From contig NZ_SJPS01000001.1 of NCBI RefSeq assembly GCF_007860015.1, forward strand, positions 310,001-374,000: DNA of 64,000 nucleotides, written 5' to 3'. Positions within the stretch are counted from its first letter, which is position 1. The number at the start of each line of letters is the position of its first letter. This document shows, in pieces, positions 46,149 through 55,486 of the stretch. A model generated the notes under the pieces. It saw only the letters and a list, made by a program, of their open reading frames with translations. It was not told where the DNA came from and did not search any database. The position numbers were made by a program, and so were the translations under genes. This DNA is from Bythopirellula polymerisocia (GTDB lineage: Bacteria > Planctomycetota > Planctomycetia > Pirellulales > Lacipirellulaceae).

Positions 46149-46351
46149 CCTTGGTGATCGGCCAGTGAGAATGTTGTCTCAGCCGACAAACAGGGAACTC
46201 CGGTGCGAATCCGGGACGGCCCCGCCGCTGTGACCGAGCAATATCAAGCGAATTTTTCTTTTGTGCCATTGTCTGTAGTGCCCTGCAAGTTGTGAGGCCA
46301 GGCGAGAAGGCCCGTTCGCTTGAGCTTGGGAGTCAGAAGACCTACCAACGC
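46149..46351 (+). promoter_or_regulatory. Cobalamin (B12) riboswitch
   Basis: The conserved core is plain: ACAGGGAAC (46189-46197), CGGTGCGAATCCGG (46201-46214), GACGGCCCCGCCGCTGTGAC (46215-46234), and the 3' B12-box-like GGGAGTCAGAAGACCTACC (46328-46346). The closing helix P1 is TTGGT (46151-46155) with ACCAA (46344-46348). A ~200-base span with a long variable arm (46240-46320) fits the class. It reads into the prepilin-like gene at 46519. No strong terminator follows; AACTC/GAGTT at about 46398-46411 is weak, so control may be at translation. Confidence 0.93.
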
Positions 46352-46518
46352 GTTGTATGTGGCCTGCTGCGAGGGACAGCGACCGCGTAATTAAGAAACT
46401 CTGCTGAGTTCCTAGTCAGTTGTACTTAATGCTCGCAAGTTGCTTATATGCACATGTATAGCGTTAGCGCGACTGCCTGCAGAATTCTCGAAAGCAGTGT
46501 ATGTGCGGCAAGAGTACA

Positions 46519-47355
46519 ATGCGGCGACTCCCTTCGCAGCGGGTAGGTTTTACATTAGTGGAACTGCTGGTCGTGATCGCCATCATTGGGGTGCTGATTG
46601 GGCTCTTGCTGCCTGCCGTGCAGGCGGCACGAGAGGCGTCGCGGCGTTCGCACTGCCAAAATAACTTGCGGCAAATCGGCGTGGCCCTGCTCAACTATGA
46701 ACAGCAACATGAGGCGCTCCCAGTCGGCTGCCTTGAGAAGCGTATCTCCGGCAAGAATCCACCTGGACGCCAATTATCATGGATTGCTTCCTCGCTTCCC
46801 TACCTAGAACAGTCGACGCTCTTCGAACAACTCAACTTTGCCGTTGCTTACGACGATCCCCAGAATCTGAATGCAACCCAAACGGCACTCCCTGTCTATC
46901 TATGCCCAAGCACTTTCCGTTTGGCACCCAACCGCAGCAGGATGTTGGCTGGCGCTTCCGACAGTTCGCAAGGATTGGCGGTGTGCGATTACGGCGGAAT
47001 CTATGGTGCTGCTTTCGTATCCCCCTCAGCTAACGGCGTACTGATATACGACCATGCTATAGCCATCCAAGAAATCACCGACGGCACAAGTTCCACCTTA
47101 ATGGTGGCAGAAGATACGGGCCGCAACTGGATCATGGATGGCGAGTGGATCAACGGCGAAAACATCTTTGACCAGAGTAATTCGATCAATACGCAGCAAG
47201 ACAACGAGATCTGGAGCGACCACCTAGGGGGTGCCTTCTCGCTCCGCTGTGATGGGAGCGTCCGTTTTCTTGATGAAAAGACTTCGACCGAGGTGCTACG
47301 GGCCCTGTGTACCCGCAATGGTACTGAAATTCCCGCGATTGTTTCTAGCAATTGA
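46519..47355 (+). CDS. DUF1559 prepilin-like surface protein under B12 riboswitch control
   Basis: From ATG 46519 the product is 278 residues; ATG 46501 adds six. The N-terminus is a type IV prepilin signal: Arg/Gln-rich leader, then GFTLVELLVVIAIIGVLIGL and LPAVQAAREASRR. The body is DUF1559 (CQNNLRQIGVALLNYEQQHEALP; SSLPYLEQSTLFEQLN; YLCPST) with the C-terminal H-x-GG...DGSVRFL motif (DHLGGAFSLRCDGSVRFLDE). Such proteins are processed by a prepilin peptidase and exposed from the inner membrane or assembled. It is the first gene after the cobalamin riboswitch, so it should be made when B12 is scarce. Confidence 0.9.
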   Translation: MRRLPSQRVGFTLVELLVVIAIIGVLIGLLLPAVQAAREASRRSHCQNNLRQIGVALLNYEQQHEALPVGCLEKRISGKNPPGRQLSWIASSLPYLEQSTLFEQLNFAVAYDDPQNLNATQTALPVYLCPSTFRLAPNRSRMLAGASDSSQGLAVCDYGGIYGAAFVSPSANGVLIYDHAIAIQEITDGTSSTLMVAEDTGRNWIMDGEWINGENIFDQSNSINTQQDNEIWSDHLGGAFSLRCDGSVRFLDEKTSTEVLRALCTRNGTEIPAIVSSN

Positions 47356-47401
47356 TTGGAACTACTTACTAACAAACCTGGTTTTCATAGGACTGAACAA
47401 C

Positions 47402-48436
47402 ATGAAACTGAATTCTCGCCCGTTTCGCATCGCCAGATATCTAATTCTACTAATCGCTTTGTTGTCATCCGTTAATTCTGTGCAAGCGTTGCCCGAGGGA
47501 TATCGAAAGACAATGATAGAGTTGAATTCGCCCCCTATAGGTCTCGCTTTTGATTCGAGTGGCATTCTGTACGCTATGGAAGGAGCCCCTTTTGGTACAA
47601 ATGCCGCAACGATCCGTGTCAATCACCCTGATGGCTCTTTTGGCATGGATCTCCCGATCGCTGGCGATGACGAAAATAATTTCTTCATCGGTGGCATGAC
47701 ATATGATCCGATTGCCGATGGCCTCTTGGTCACGGACAACACGGCGGATGGACGCATCTATTCCTTGAGTAAGACTGGCACAAAGGGGCTCTTGGCCAGC
47801 GGCATTCCCGCCATCGCTGGAGTTGCGGTGCGCAGCACGGGGGAGATTTTTGTTTCGTCAGCATTGGGCGACAACCTGGGTCAAGTTTTTCAAATTGATC
47901 GAGTCAGCGGAACTGCAACACCCGTTGTCTCAGGCATTGATTACGGAGCAGGTTTGGCTTTCGATACCAACGGCGACCTGCTATTGCAAGATGCCGATGC
48001 GACAACTTTTGCGGGCAGAATCCAACGGCTGCCGATCTTTGAAAATGGTGGAGGATTAACCTTTGGCAGCCTCACGCCGTTGATTGATGGCATGCAGTCC
48101 TCCGCGGGAATCGCATTCGACAGCGAGGGAGATCTCTTTAGTACAGGGCCCGGCGGTCTGTTTGCCATTGCCGGCGAGCCACTCGCCGAAACCCTGTTTG
48201 ACAGCGATGGCGATCCTTCTCAATATGCCACGGCGATCGCATTTAGTGCAGGCACCGCCCCGTTCGAACCCTTCGCGGGACCCGACGGAGGTCGGATGGC
48301 ATTTATGGCGAATTTTGGTTTTAGTACTCAAGATACATTTATCACAATCATTGAACCACTTCCGGAACCAAATTCCCTTCTACTGGGGGGCCTACTCCTT
48401 TCTTTGCTGGGGGCCCGAAGAAAACTGACCGCGTGA
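47402..48436 (+). CDS. PEP-CTERM beta-propeller protein in the B12 locus
   Basis: The 344-residue product starts at ATG 47402, 46 bases after the prepilin-like gene and behind AGGAC. A signal peptide (cut near VQALPEG) precedes NHL/SMP-30-like propeller strands: PPIGLAFDSSGILYAMEG, GGMTYDPIADGLLVTDN, AIAGVAVRSTGEIFVSSA, GAGLAFDTNGDLLLQDAD and SAGIAFDSEGDLFST. The C-terminus LPEPNSLLLGGLLLSLLGARRK is a PEP-CTERM sorting signal. Co-transcription with the riboswitch-controlled gene is likely. A role in binding or handling cobalamin at the surface is inference. Confidence 0.85.
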   Translation: MKLNSRPFRIARYLILLIALLSSVNSVQALPEGYRKTMIELNSPPIGLAFDSSGILYAMEGAPFGTNAATIRVNHPDGSFGMDLPIAGDDENNFFIGGMTYDPIADGLLVTDNTADGRIYSLSKTGTKGLLASGIPAIAGVAVRSTGEIFVSSALGDNLGQVFQIDRVSGTATPVVSGIDYGAGLAFDTNGDLLLQDADATTFAGRIQRLPIFENGGGLTFGSLTPLIDGMQSSAGIAFDSEGDLFSTGPGGLFAIAGEPLAETLFDSDGDPSQYATAIAFSAGTAPFEPFAGPDGGRMAFMANFGFSTQDTFITIIEPLPEPNSLLLGGLLLSLLGARRKLTA

Positions 48437-48507
48437 CTTTCTGTCTGTGGAATGGTTCAATGAAAGGCACATTTGTTTGATCGATGAACCATTCTGCAGG
48501 CTCCATT

Positions 48508-49317
48508 ATGTCTGAAAACACTGGCGAGCTTCAGCACAATGCCCTCGCTTGGGACAAGCTGGCGCGCAAACAAGTACCGCTGGCCCAGCCTGCTGTTGAT
48601 GCCGATCTGACTGATCCCTTGGCCAAGGTCGATCCTCTCGGATGGCTAGGTGGGAGCGTCCACAACAAGCGAGTACTCTGCCTTGCAGCTGGGGGAGGTC
48701 GCCATGGGGCAATCTACGCTTCCGCTGGGGCCAACGTAACGGTCGTCGACATCAGCGGTGAGATGCTCGCACTCGATCGTGCAGTGGCCGCCGAGCGCGG
48801 CCTCGCGATTCGCACTGTGCAGACTTCGATGGATAACCTGAATATGTTTGTCAAAGGGGAATTCGAGATCGTGATTCATCCCGTCAGTACTTGTTACATC
48901 ACGAACGTGTCACGTGTGTTTGCCGAAGTAGCCCGAATACTCCGGCATGGAGGGCTCTACGTGAGTCAACATAAATCGCCGGTCAGCTTGCAGGCGGAAA
49001 TACGCCCTCAGCATGGCGGCTACCGTCTGACTGAGCCATACTACCAGTGTGGGCCTCTGCCTCCAGTGGCCCCCTGTCGACTGCGCGAGTCAGGCACACT
49101 GGAATTCCTGCACCGTTGGGAACAACTCATCGGCGGTATGTGCCGCACGGGATTTGTCATAGAGGATCTAGTCGAGCCGCAACACGCTGACCCAGAAGCT
49201 GAGCGTGGGAGTTTCGGCCATCGTGCGCAGTTTTTGGCGCCATATGTGAGGATCAAAGCGCGACGGATCAATCAAGCATCCACGTCCACGCCCTCTTCGC
49301 TCTTCGTCGGATCGTAA
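48508..49317 (+). CDS. Class I SAM-dependent methyltransferase
   Basis: From ATG 48508, preceded by AGG at a fitting distance, the product is 269 residues; ATG 48484 adds eight. The SAM-binding motif I is VLCLAAGGGRHGAIYASAG, followed by VTVVDISGEMLALDR, and the post-motif strand reads FEIVIHPVSTCYITNVSRVF with RILRHGGLYVSQHKSPVSLQ. Similar planctomycete proteins are annotated only as methyltransferases of unknown substrate. It lies 71 bases after the B12-locus propeller gene and may belong to that transcript. Its end overlaps the convergent gene by 46 bases. Confidence 0.85.
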   Translation: MSENTGELQHNALAWDKLARKQVPLAQPAVDADLTDPLAKVDPLGWLGGSVHNKRVLCLAAGGGRHGAIYASAGANVTVVDISGEMLALDRAVAAERGLAIRTVQTSMDNLNMFVKGEFEIVIHPVSTCYITNVSRVFAEVARILRHGGLYVSQHKSPVSLQAEIRPQHGGYRLTEPYYQCGPLPPVAPCRLRESGTLEFLHRWEQLIGGMCRTGFVIEDLVEPQHADPEAERGSFGHRAQFLAPYVRIKARRINQASTSTPSSLFVGS

Positions 49318-50111
49318 ATAGACAGTGCCTCCCGGCTTGCTGTTGTCACTGCTCGGCGTTCTCCCATGACTTCGTCCATCCGCATCACTGCCCACCATGC
49401 AGTGATATAGGTGATTTGTGTGATGGCCATCGCGAAGGCCCACGAAGGAAGCGGGCCTTGATCGTAAATCCTGGCAATGCCAAACAGCAACAGGGCAAAT
49501 AGATAGGCTACCATCAGCCGTAATAATCGGGTCCCCGGTTGCAAGGGTTTGAAAAATGCGAATGCCAGCACTAAGGGAATTAAGGCTGCCCACAGCAACC
49601 AGATCCACCAGGTTTTTTGCGTGACAATCGCAAAGTCAGCAAAACGAACAGCGAAAGCCCAGAATGCGACGATGATCGTCCAGCCAAAGATTTCTACCAG
49701 CGAAAACTGAAATCGACTCTTCTCATCGGTCATTGGCTCAGACAACTTGGCTATCCAACCAAATTTTTCCAAAAAGAAACAACCTACCAACACGAGCATT
49801 AGCTGCAAGAAACAGTAGGCTACTAATTCGCTGCGATATTCTGAATAAATCACCAGCCAAGTCATCACCAGCAGCATTCCCCCAGCCAGGGTTACCCAGG
49901 CGGCTTTCGCGAGCCGGTGAACTCGACTCAGGACGGCCCAAATGGCGAGGGCACTTATTTGTGCTGGCAATCCGTAGTTGTAAACGAAAAAAGCCAGCCC
50001 TTCACTGGAGCCTTGGATTCGTGATCCGCCGCTTGATCCCAGGACTAGTGCTAGATCGACGCACAGCGTCGCGATTATGAATAGCCAGGTCAACGGTCGG
50101 GGGTAGAACAT
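49272..50111 (-). CDS. Polytopic membrane protein, function unknown
   Basis: From ATG 50111 (TTG 50117 adds two residues), the product is 279 residues with about eight membrane helices (first WLFIIATLCVDLALVLG; last WAFAMAITQITYITAWWAVM) and a short acidic cytoplasmic tail. RFQFSLVEIFGWTIIVAFWAF resembles the planctomycete RFSLR/LF membrane motif. The last 46 bases overlap the end of the methyltransferase gene on the other strand. The function is unknown. Confidence 0.65.
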   Translation of the reverse strand: MFYPRPLTWLFIIATLCVDLALVLGSSGGSRIQGSSEGLAFFVYNYGLPAQISALAIWAVLSRVHRLAKAAWVTLAGGMLLVMTWLVIYSEYRSELVAYCFLQLMLVLVGCFFLEKFGWIAKLSEPMTDEKSRFQFSLVEIFGWTIIVAFWAFAVRFADFAIVTQKTWWIWLLWAALIPLVLAFAFFKPLQPGTRLLRLMVAYLFALLLFGIARIYDQGPLPSWAFAMAITQITYITAWWAVMRMDEVMGERRAVTTASREALSIYDPTKSEEGVDVDA

Positions 50112-50299
50112 GCTCAATTAGCGAAAAGTAATGATGTTTGTCAGACTTTAAGATACCACGCACGAGAGAATTCGCCTTGGGCCGCTATAACATAAGGCGT
50201 TGAAATTCGTCCCGTTGGCGGTCAGAATGGAGGATTCTTACGAGTATTCCGCCGCCAGTAATAAGCTACCGCTTCTAAGTAAGGGAACGGATAACGATT

Positions 50300-51154
50300 T
50301 TGACCAGCCAGCCTCAGCAAGACGTCTGCTGCCTGATGGGGGAGCCGATCGCCGGGAATCCGACCCAGTATATGCTGGAGAAGGCCTTTGAGGCGGCACG
50401 CCTAGACTGGCGATTCCTGACCTTTGAAGTCCCGGCCCTTGATTTCGAGGGCGCACTTCGCGGGGCGCGGATCTTTGGCTTTCATGGGATCATGCTCGCC
50501 CCGCCGCATCGCAGCAATGTGATTCCCTATCTTCAGGAGATCGGCGAGGCAGCCCGTATCAGTGGGCAAGTCAATTGCATCAAGCAGACCAAAGGGGCTT
50601 ACTTTGGCTACAACACTGAAGGCAGGGCGCTGCGGCAATTGCTCGAACAAACAGGTGCGGTGAAAGGCTTGCAAGTGGCCATTATCGGCTCAGGACGGAT
50701 CGCACGAGCTATTGCCGCAGAACTAGCGATCGTGGGCGCGAGCGAAATCCGTTTCCTTTGTCGCAGGCCCGAAAAAATTGAGGAGCTGACCAAAACGTTG
50801 GTCGACCAAACTCCCCTGACGAGTTGTCTGGCAGAGGAATTGGCCGCTGATAGTCTGTTCGCTATCGACAATGTCCAGGTACTGATCAATGCCACCCCGG
50901 TCGGTCCCAACCAACCCAACGAACACTTGCCACTCGATTTCGATGGACTTGAAAAGCACACGATCGTCGCCGATGTGGCCTTTAACCCGCCTCACACCCA
51001 CCTGATGAAACAAGCCCAAGCCTGTGGCTGCCGCACAGTCGACGGCCTCACGCTGTTGATTGAACAGGCCGCCCTGGCATTCGAAATCTGGACCGGCGCA
51101 AGCGCAGACCGCCAAGCGATGCGAGAAGCGGTTGAAGAATTTTTAGTATTATAG
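50300..51154 (+). CDS. Shikimate dehydrogenase-like protein with altered catalytic motifs
   Basis: The 284-residue product starts at TTG 50300, since the conserved CCLMGEPIAGNPTQYMLEKAF would be lost from ATG 50336. The fold and order match AroE: N-terminal substrate domain, NADP motif IIGSGRIARAIAAEL, INATPVG and the C-terminal DGLTLLIEQAALAFEIWTG. However, the canonical NVTxPxK reads IMLAPPHR (catalytic Lys becomes Arg), GxNTD reads GYNTE (catalytic Asp becomes Glu), and the nucleotide loop has Arg in place of Gly. It is probably a divergent paralogue that either acts on another substrate or has lost dehydrogenase activity. It lies 112 bases before bioD. Confidence 0.8.
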   Translation: MTSQPQQDVCCLMGEPIAGNPTQYMLEKAFEAARLDWRFLTFEVPALDFEGALRGARIFGFHGIMLAPPHRSNVIPYLQEIGEAARISGQVNCIKQTKGAYFGYNTEGRALRQLLEQTGAVKGLQVAIIGSGRIARAIAAELAIVGASEIRFLCRRPEKIEELTKTLVDQTPLTSCLAEELAADSLFAIDNVQVLINATPVGPNQPNEHLPLDFDGLEKHTIVADVAFNPPHTHLMKQAQACGCRTVDGLTLLIEQAALAFEIWTGASADRQAMREAVEEFLVL

Positions 51155-51265
51155 AGGTTAGATGCTGGAGGCCAGAGGATCGAGACTATCAATCTCTCGC
51201 CTCCTAACTTCAGCCACGGATCTCAAACTATCGACGCCTAGCCACTAAACTCTATCCCCTATCTC

Positions 51266-51949
51266 ATGACACGCGGAATATTTATCACTGGCACGAACAC
51301 CAGCGTTGGCAAGACACAAGTAAGTGCGTTAATTGCTCGCTCTTTAGTCGCAGACGGGCACCGAGTTGGCGTTTACAAGCCTGTGGCGAGTGGATGCAAG
51401 CGGGAAGGGACAGAGCTCGTTGCCGAAGATGCGGTCAAGCTCTGGGAAGCCGCCGGCCGTCCCGGCACTCTGAACGATGTCTGCCCCCAACGATTTGCCG
51501 CTCCGCTGGCTCCCTCAATGGCAGCCGAAGCAGAAGGGCAAGCGGTGGACCGCGGGTTGCTTCGTAGCGGGCTGCAAGTCTGGCTGGAGCAGAGTGATAT
51601 TGTACTTGTCGAAGGTGCTGGAGGACTTATGTCGCCGTTGAGCGACCAGGACTATAACGCAGATCTGGCGGAGGAGTTTGGTTTTCCGCTATTGGTCGTG
51701 GCACTGAATGAATTGGGGACGATTAACGCGACGCTTCAGACGCTCATTACCGCACAAACCGTAGTGCCCAAACTCCCCATCGCGGGTATCGTACTCAACC
51801 GCATTGCCCTTTCCCCAGAAGACGAGAGCATCGCCTGGAATGCCCAAGAAATCACTCGCCGTGCTAGCGCTCCGCTGCTAGCTACTGTGAACTACGGACA
51901 ACACAAAATGAATCCGCCGGTGGACTGGTTTGCCCTGGCAGGTGGATGA
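51266..51949 (+). CDS. bioD: Dethiobiotin synthetase
   Basis: The 227-residue product has the P-loop GTNTSVGKTQVSALIARSL, YKPVASGC with the catalytic Lys, and VLVEGAGGLMSPL. It closes the ureido ring of dethiobiotin from 7,8-diaminopelargonate, CO2 and ATP. Its length is normal. No bioA, bioB or bioF gene is adjacent, so biotin genes are scattered. No ribosome binding site is visible. Confidence 0.93.
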   Translation: MTRGIFITGTNTSVGKTQVSALIARSLVADGHRVGVYKPVASGCKREGTELVAEDAVKLWEAAGRPGTLNDVCPQRFAAPLAPSMAAEAEGQAVDRGLLRSGLQVWLEQSDIVLVEGAGGLMSPLSDQDYNADLAEEFGFPLLVVALNELGTINATLQTLITAQTVVPKLPIAGIVLNRIALSPEDESIAWNAQEITRRASAPLLATVNYGQHKMNPPVDWFALAGG

Positions 51950-52025
51950 GATCAACGTCTTTTTTGACCAACGCCTCGGGACAGAAATCCAGGGGGGCGC
52001 TCATTTGAAATAATCTCTATTCTCA

Positions 52026-54209
52026 CTATACCGTAGCAGCAACCACCGCTTCATTCATTCGGCCTTCGGCCAGGCTTGTGTCGATTGAAAGGTTAATGGT
52101 GACACTCCAGCAGCCATTGGCGTCGGGGATGAGGTGCCAGTGGGGGACGACGGCTACGGATTGATGTACCAATTCAAATCCCCCTTCGCTTTGACTGACT
52201 GTCTCGACGGGGTAGGTCCAAATCGCGGTGGGGCGATCGAAGGCGAGGCCCACGTCGATTCCTAGCCACTCATCCACCAAGCCAAGGTGGTTGACCTCGT
52301 TGAGATCAAGCTGGCTTCCCAATTGGTTGATTTTCTCTTTTTTCGCATCGTAAAAATAACGGTCGTCGGCACCCGCAGGGAGACCAGCGAAGTTTAGTTC
52401 CGGAGCGAACAGAAATTCATGCTGCTCCGGAAGATTTTCGACGAAATAGGCAATCTCGACCGTGGAGCCTTCGTACGTGAGAGTGATCCCTTTGGTGATC
52501 TGGATCCGTTTGTCGCCGATGTTACCTTCGCGAGCCAATTGCAACTGGACACGCCCCGGAGCACGACGCAGCTTGGCCTCATAGGGTCCGTGCACAAAAT
52601 CGCCCAGCTCCTCAGCAGTGCCAGCCACGACGGCTTCCCGCGGAACGTGCACCGAATAAAAATGATCCACTAGGGAATTGCGGGACCACGTGTCGTATTG
52701 AAGCCGCTGGTCGAGCCCTTCTTGTTTAAAGACTACTTTGTCGTGGATGCTGGCGACTCCATCGCCGCCGTCGTTGGGGCCTGTGAGAACCTTGCGATGA
52801 TAGGCTTCAGGGCGGCGTGTGAGCGTCGCCTGCAAATTGTGGCAAATCGTTTTCACGTCCAATTCGTAAATCTGGCCACCCTCGACGGGCGAAGATAAGA
52901 GCATCAACCGGTTGTTGGCCAACCGGCTCTCTGGGCGTCCATCGAGGTTGAAGTCGGCTGCGTCGATTTCGACCCACAACTGCTGATCAAGTTGCCAGCC
53001 GCGGTTTTCAAACTGGTTCAATAGATTCTCTGCTGCGATCAGGTGTTGATAAACCCCATTGCGGAGGTGAGGCAAATAGACACCGCCAAACGCTCCATGC
53101 CAATAGCTGCAATTGCACTGGCCACGGTAAAGTTCCAAACGTGCCTGATCAATAAGTTCGCCACTGGCACCTTCGGCCACGAGTTGCTCAAGCCGCCTGC
53201 TTACCATCTGCATCCGGGAGTACATGACGTTGGTTTCAGGATACTTGACTTTGAAATTCCGCCAATACCCACCACGCACATAGGGTACGACCTGATGCCA
53301 AATGCCTTTCTCTTCAAAGTCGTGATGAAGGTCTTCAAACTGATTGATCTTCGCTGCCGGAAGTGCCCATTCGGTCATCTCACGGTAGCTCCCTTCGGGA
53401 ATGTAGAGCTTGCCCACCGGTGGAACATTTTGGATCGCTTCACTGGGTGTGGTCACTTGGAGCCAGTCGCTATTTGCACTCAAAGCATCGAAGAACTGGG
53501 TGAGCCAGCCCCGATCGTAGACATGTTCCTTCGTGCCGGGCCAGGTGCCGAACTTCTCGCCGTCGTCACCAAACACAACCACCGCACCTGGATGCTGCTC
53601 GGCCACGCTCCGTAGATAATTGATCGATTCGTTCGCATGTTGAAAAGGAATGAGATAGCGTAGTTGCTCACTGCCAGGAAATACCTTGAGCAAATTACCG
53701 TCGTCCTCGGTGACGTAGTACCCGTGAAGCTGGTCGGTGGTCAACCCGGCATTCTTAAAGTGGAAATCATCAAGCACCGTGTAGCTGATTTCCGAATGGA
53801 CCAAGTCGCTGGTGAGCGACTGTTCCCACACACGTTCAGGGACCCACATTCCCCTCACTGTGGCACCGAGTCGTTGCTCGAGCCATTGGGTATAGGTGGT
53901 TATTTGTCCGCGGCGATCGCGCGAGGGAATCATAGTCAGAATGGGCTCAAAAAAAGCACCTCCGACAATCTCAATCCGCCCTTTAGCAACCAGACTGGCC
54001 AGGCGATCAACATACTCCGGATGGTTGGCATCCAACCATTCCATAAGTGAACCACTTGTGTGCAGCGCAATCCGCAAATTATCGTATTGCTCAAAGACGT
54101 TCAGAAACGGCAAATAGCTGTCCTGATACGCCTGCTCGAACACGCCATCGAAATTGCCGATGGGCTGATGATTGTGGAGGACCAAAACAAGTCGTAGTGG
54201 ATTATGCAT
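52026..54209 (-). CDS. GH57 4-alpha-glucanotransferase / alpha-amylase
   Basis: The 727-residue product has the family GH57 motifs: LHNHQPIGNF (motif 1), GAFFEPIL (2), WVPERVWEQ with nucleophile Glu125 (3), and VVFGDDGEKFG with the acid/base Asp (4). C-terminal domains resemble DUF1925 and DUF1926 (GLDQRLQYDTWSRNSLVDHFY; LTYEGSTVEIAYFVENLPEQHEFLFAPELNFAG), as in glucanotransferases of the Thermococcus litoralis type. There is no signal peptide, so it works in the cytoplasm on alpha-glucans. It ends a minus-strand group with galT and glgA. Confidence 0.92.
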   Translation of the reverse strand: MHNPLRLVLVLHNHQPIGNFDGVFEQAYQDSYLPFLNVFEQYDNLRIALHTSGSLMEWLDANHPEYVDRLASLVAKGRIEIVGGAFFEPILTMIPSRDRRGQITTYTQWLEQRLGATVRGMWVPERVWEQSLTSDLVHSEISYTVLDDFHFKNAGLTTDQLHGYYVTEDDGNLLKVFPGSEQLRYLIPFQHANESINYLRSVAEQHPGAVVVFGDDGEKFGTWPGTKEHVYDRGWLTQFFDALSANSDWLQVTTPSEAIQNVPPVGKLYIPEGSYREMTEWALPAAKINQFEDLHHDFEEKGIWHQVVPYVRGGYWRNFKVKYPETNVMYSRMQMVSRRLEQLVAEGASGELIDQARLELYRGQCNCSYWHGAFGGVYLPHLRNGVYQHLIAAENLLNQFENRGWQLDQQLWVEIDAADFNLDGRPESRLANNRLMLLSSPVEGGQIYELDVKTICHNLQATLTRRPEAYHRKVLTGPNDGGDGVASIHDKVVFKQEGLDQRLQYDTWSRNSLVDHFYSVHVPREAVVAGTAEELGDFVHGPYEAKLRRAPGRVQLQLAREGNIGDKRIQITKGITLTYEGSTVEIAYFVENLPEQHEFLFAPELNFAGLPAGADDRYFYDAKKEKINQLGSQLDLNEVNHLGLVDEWLGIDVGLAFDRPTAIWTYPVETVSQSEGGFELVHQSVAVVPHWHLIPDANGCWSVTINLSIDTSLAEGRMNEAVVAATV

Positions 54210-54415
54210 GGCGTATTATGGGCACGGTTACGTTTATGACTCGACTGACGGTAGTTCAATCTATTCTAGGATTGCCGTTCACTTCAAATAAAGCTAGCGG
54301 AAACTTGCTGAAGTTTCCTAAATGATCGGGCTCTGAGGGGCCAGCTTATGGCATAAACGGTACAGGGCAAAGAGGTCTTGAACTTAGCCCAGTTTACTGA
54401 ATCGGCAAGATTTTC

Positions 54416-55432
54416 TCAGATGTTTATCTCAAGCAGGGTGCGTGCGGCTCGTTCCGGTGATACCGAATTGATGTATATCCCGCCGCCCCATTCGAGTCCT
54501 GCTAGCGAGGTGCTGCGCGGGATCAGCTCCCAATGCCAGTGGAATGCGTCTGAGCGAGGATCATCTGCTGGGGCAGTGTGCAGAATCAGATTATACGCGG
54601 GGGGAGTAAGTATTCCCGCGACACGGCGGATCACTGATTGTAGAGTTTCTGCTAATGCTGTGACCTCGGCTAGGTTGGCAAAACTGCTGGCGTGCTTTAT
54701 TGGTAGTATGCACGTTTCATAGGGCTGCCGGCCGGCATAAGCACAGAAAGCCATGAAATGGTCGTTTTCGTGCACGAGCCGCCTACGGTGTCTGAGTTCG
54801 TCCGCGATGATCTTGCAGAAGAGACACTCTCCCTGCTGAATGATGAAATCGCTGGCAGCCTGAAGTTCGCACTCCAGCACATCGGGCACAAAGGGGAACG
54901 CCATCAACTGAGAATGGACATGCTCCAACGATGCCCCCCCCAGCACACCAACATTCTTAAATAACACAGCCGCCGGGAGGTTCAATTGCTCGTAGGCATG
55001 GCGCAACCGCTCGGCATAGATCCCTAATACCGCGGCAAGGGATTCGAGCGAGAAATCCCTCCAGTCGCATATATGCTGTGGCGAGTCAATAATGACTTCG
55101 TGGGTGCCCAAAGCCGATTCACAACGGCCAAGCACACTTGAATCTTCCACCACCACTGGGGCATCCAATAAGACAGCGGGAAACTTATTGGGCACCACGC
55201 GGACTTGCCAATTTCCCTCGGCGTCATTCAATTGTGCCAGTTCTCGCGGGGTCTGATGTTCGTTGCCTCGACAGAAGGGGCAAGTCGAAACGGGACCACG
55301 TGCGCTTGGCTGCTCGACGGAAGAAGCGGCGAAATCGGTAGGCCGTGCTGCACGGCCTTCAGCGATTAAGACCCTGCGACCTGTGACTGGGTCGATGCGT
55401 AGTTCAAAGGCAGGTTGGTTGATCAGATTCAA
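54416..55432 (-). CDS. galT: Galactose-1-phosphate uridylyltransferase
   Basis: The 338-residue product has the GalT-type HIT fold. CPFC (about 52-55) and a second CLFC form zinc sites, VRVVPNKFPAV and HEVIID are typical, and LEHVHSQL holds the catalytic His pair in the HxHxQ form of bacterial and archaeal variants rather than HPHGQ. The C-terminal WHWELIPR is also typical. It transfers UMP between UDP-glucose and galactose-1-phosphate. No galK or galE is adjacent; with glgA and a GH57 enzyme, it may serve another sugar phosphate. Confidence 0.9.
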   Translation of the reverse strand: MNLINQPAFELRIDPVTGRRVLIAEGRAARPTDFAASSVEQPSARGPVSTCPFCRGNEHQTPRELAQLNDAEGNWQVRVVPNKFPAVLLDAPVVVEDSSVLGRCESALGTHEVIIDSPQHICDWRDFSLESLAAVLGIYAERLRHAYEQLNLPAAVLFKNVGVLGGASLEHVHSQLMAFPFVPDVLECELQAASDFIIQQGECLFCKIIADELRHRRRLVHENDHFMAFCAYAGRQPYETCILPIKHASSFANLAEVTALAETLQSVIRRVAGILTPPAYNLILHTAPADDPRSDAFHWHWELIPRSTSLAGLEWGGGIYINSVSPERAARTLLEINI

Positions 55433-55486
55433 GCCCCCAGGAAACTTAGCGAAAGCATTTCAGCTTCGCTTACGCAATACCAAGCC

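Noticed and set aside
46201-46214. tRNA T-loop-like GTGCGAATCCGG
   Set aside because: It is part of the conserved cobalamin riboswitch core; no acceptor or anticodon stem surrounds it.
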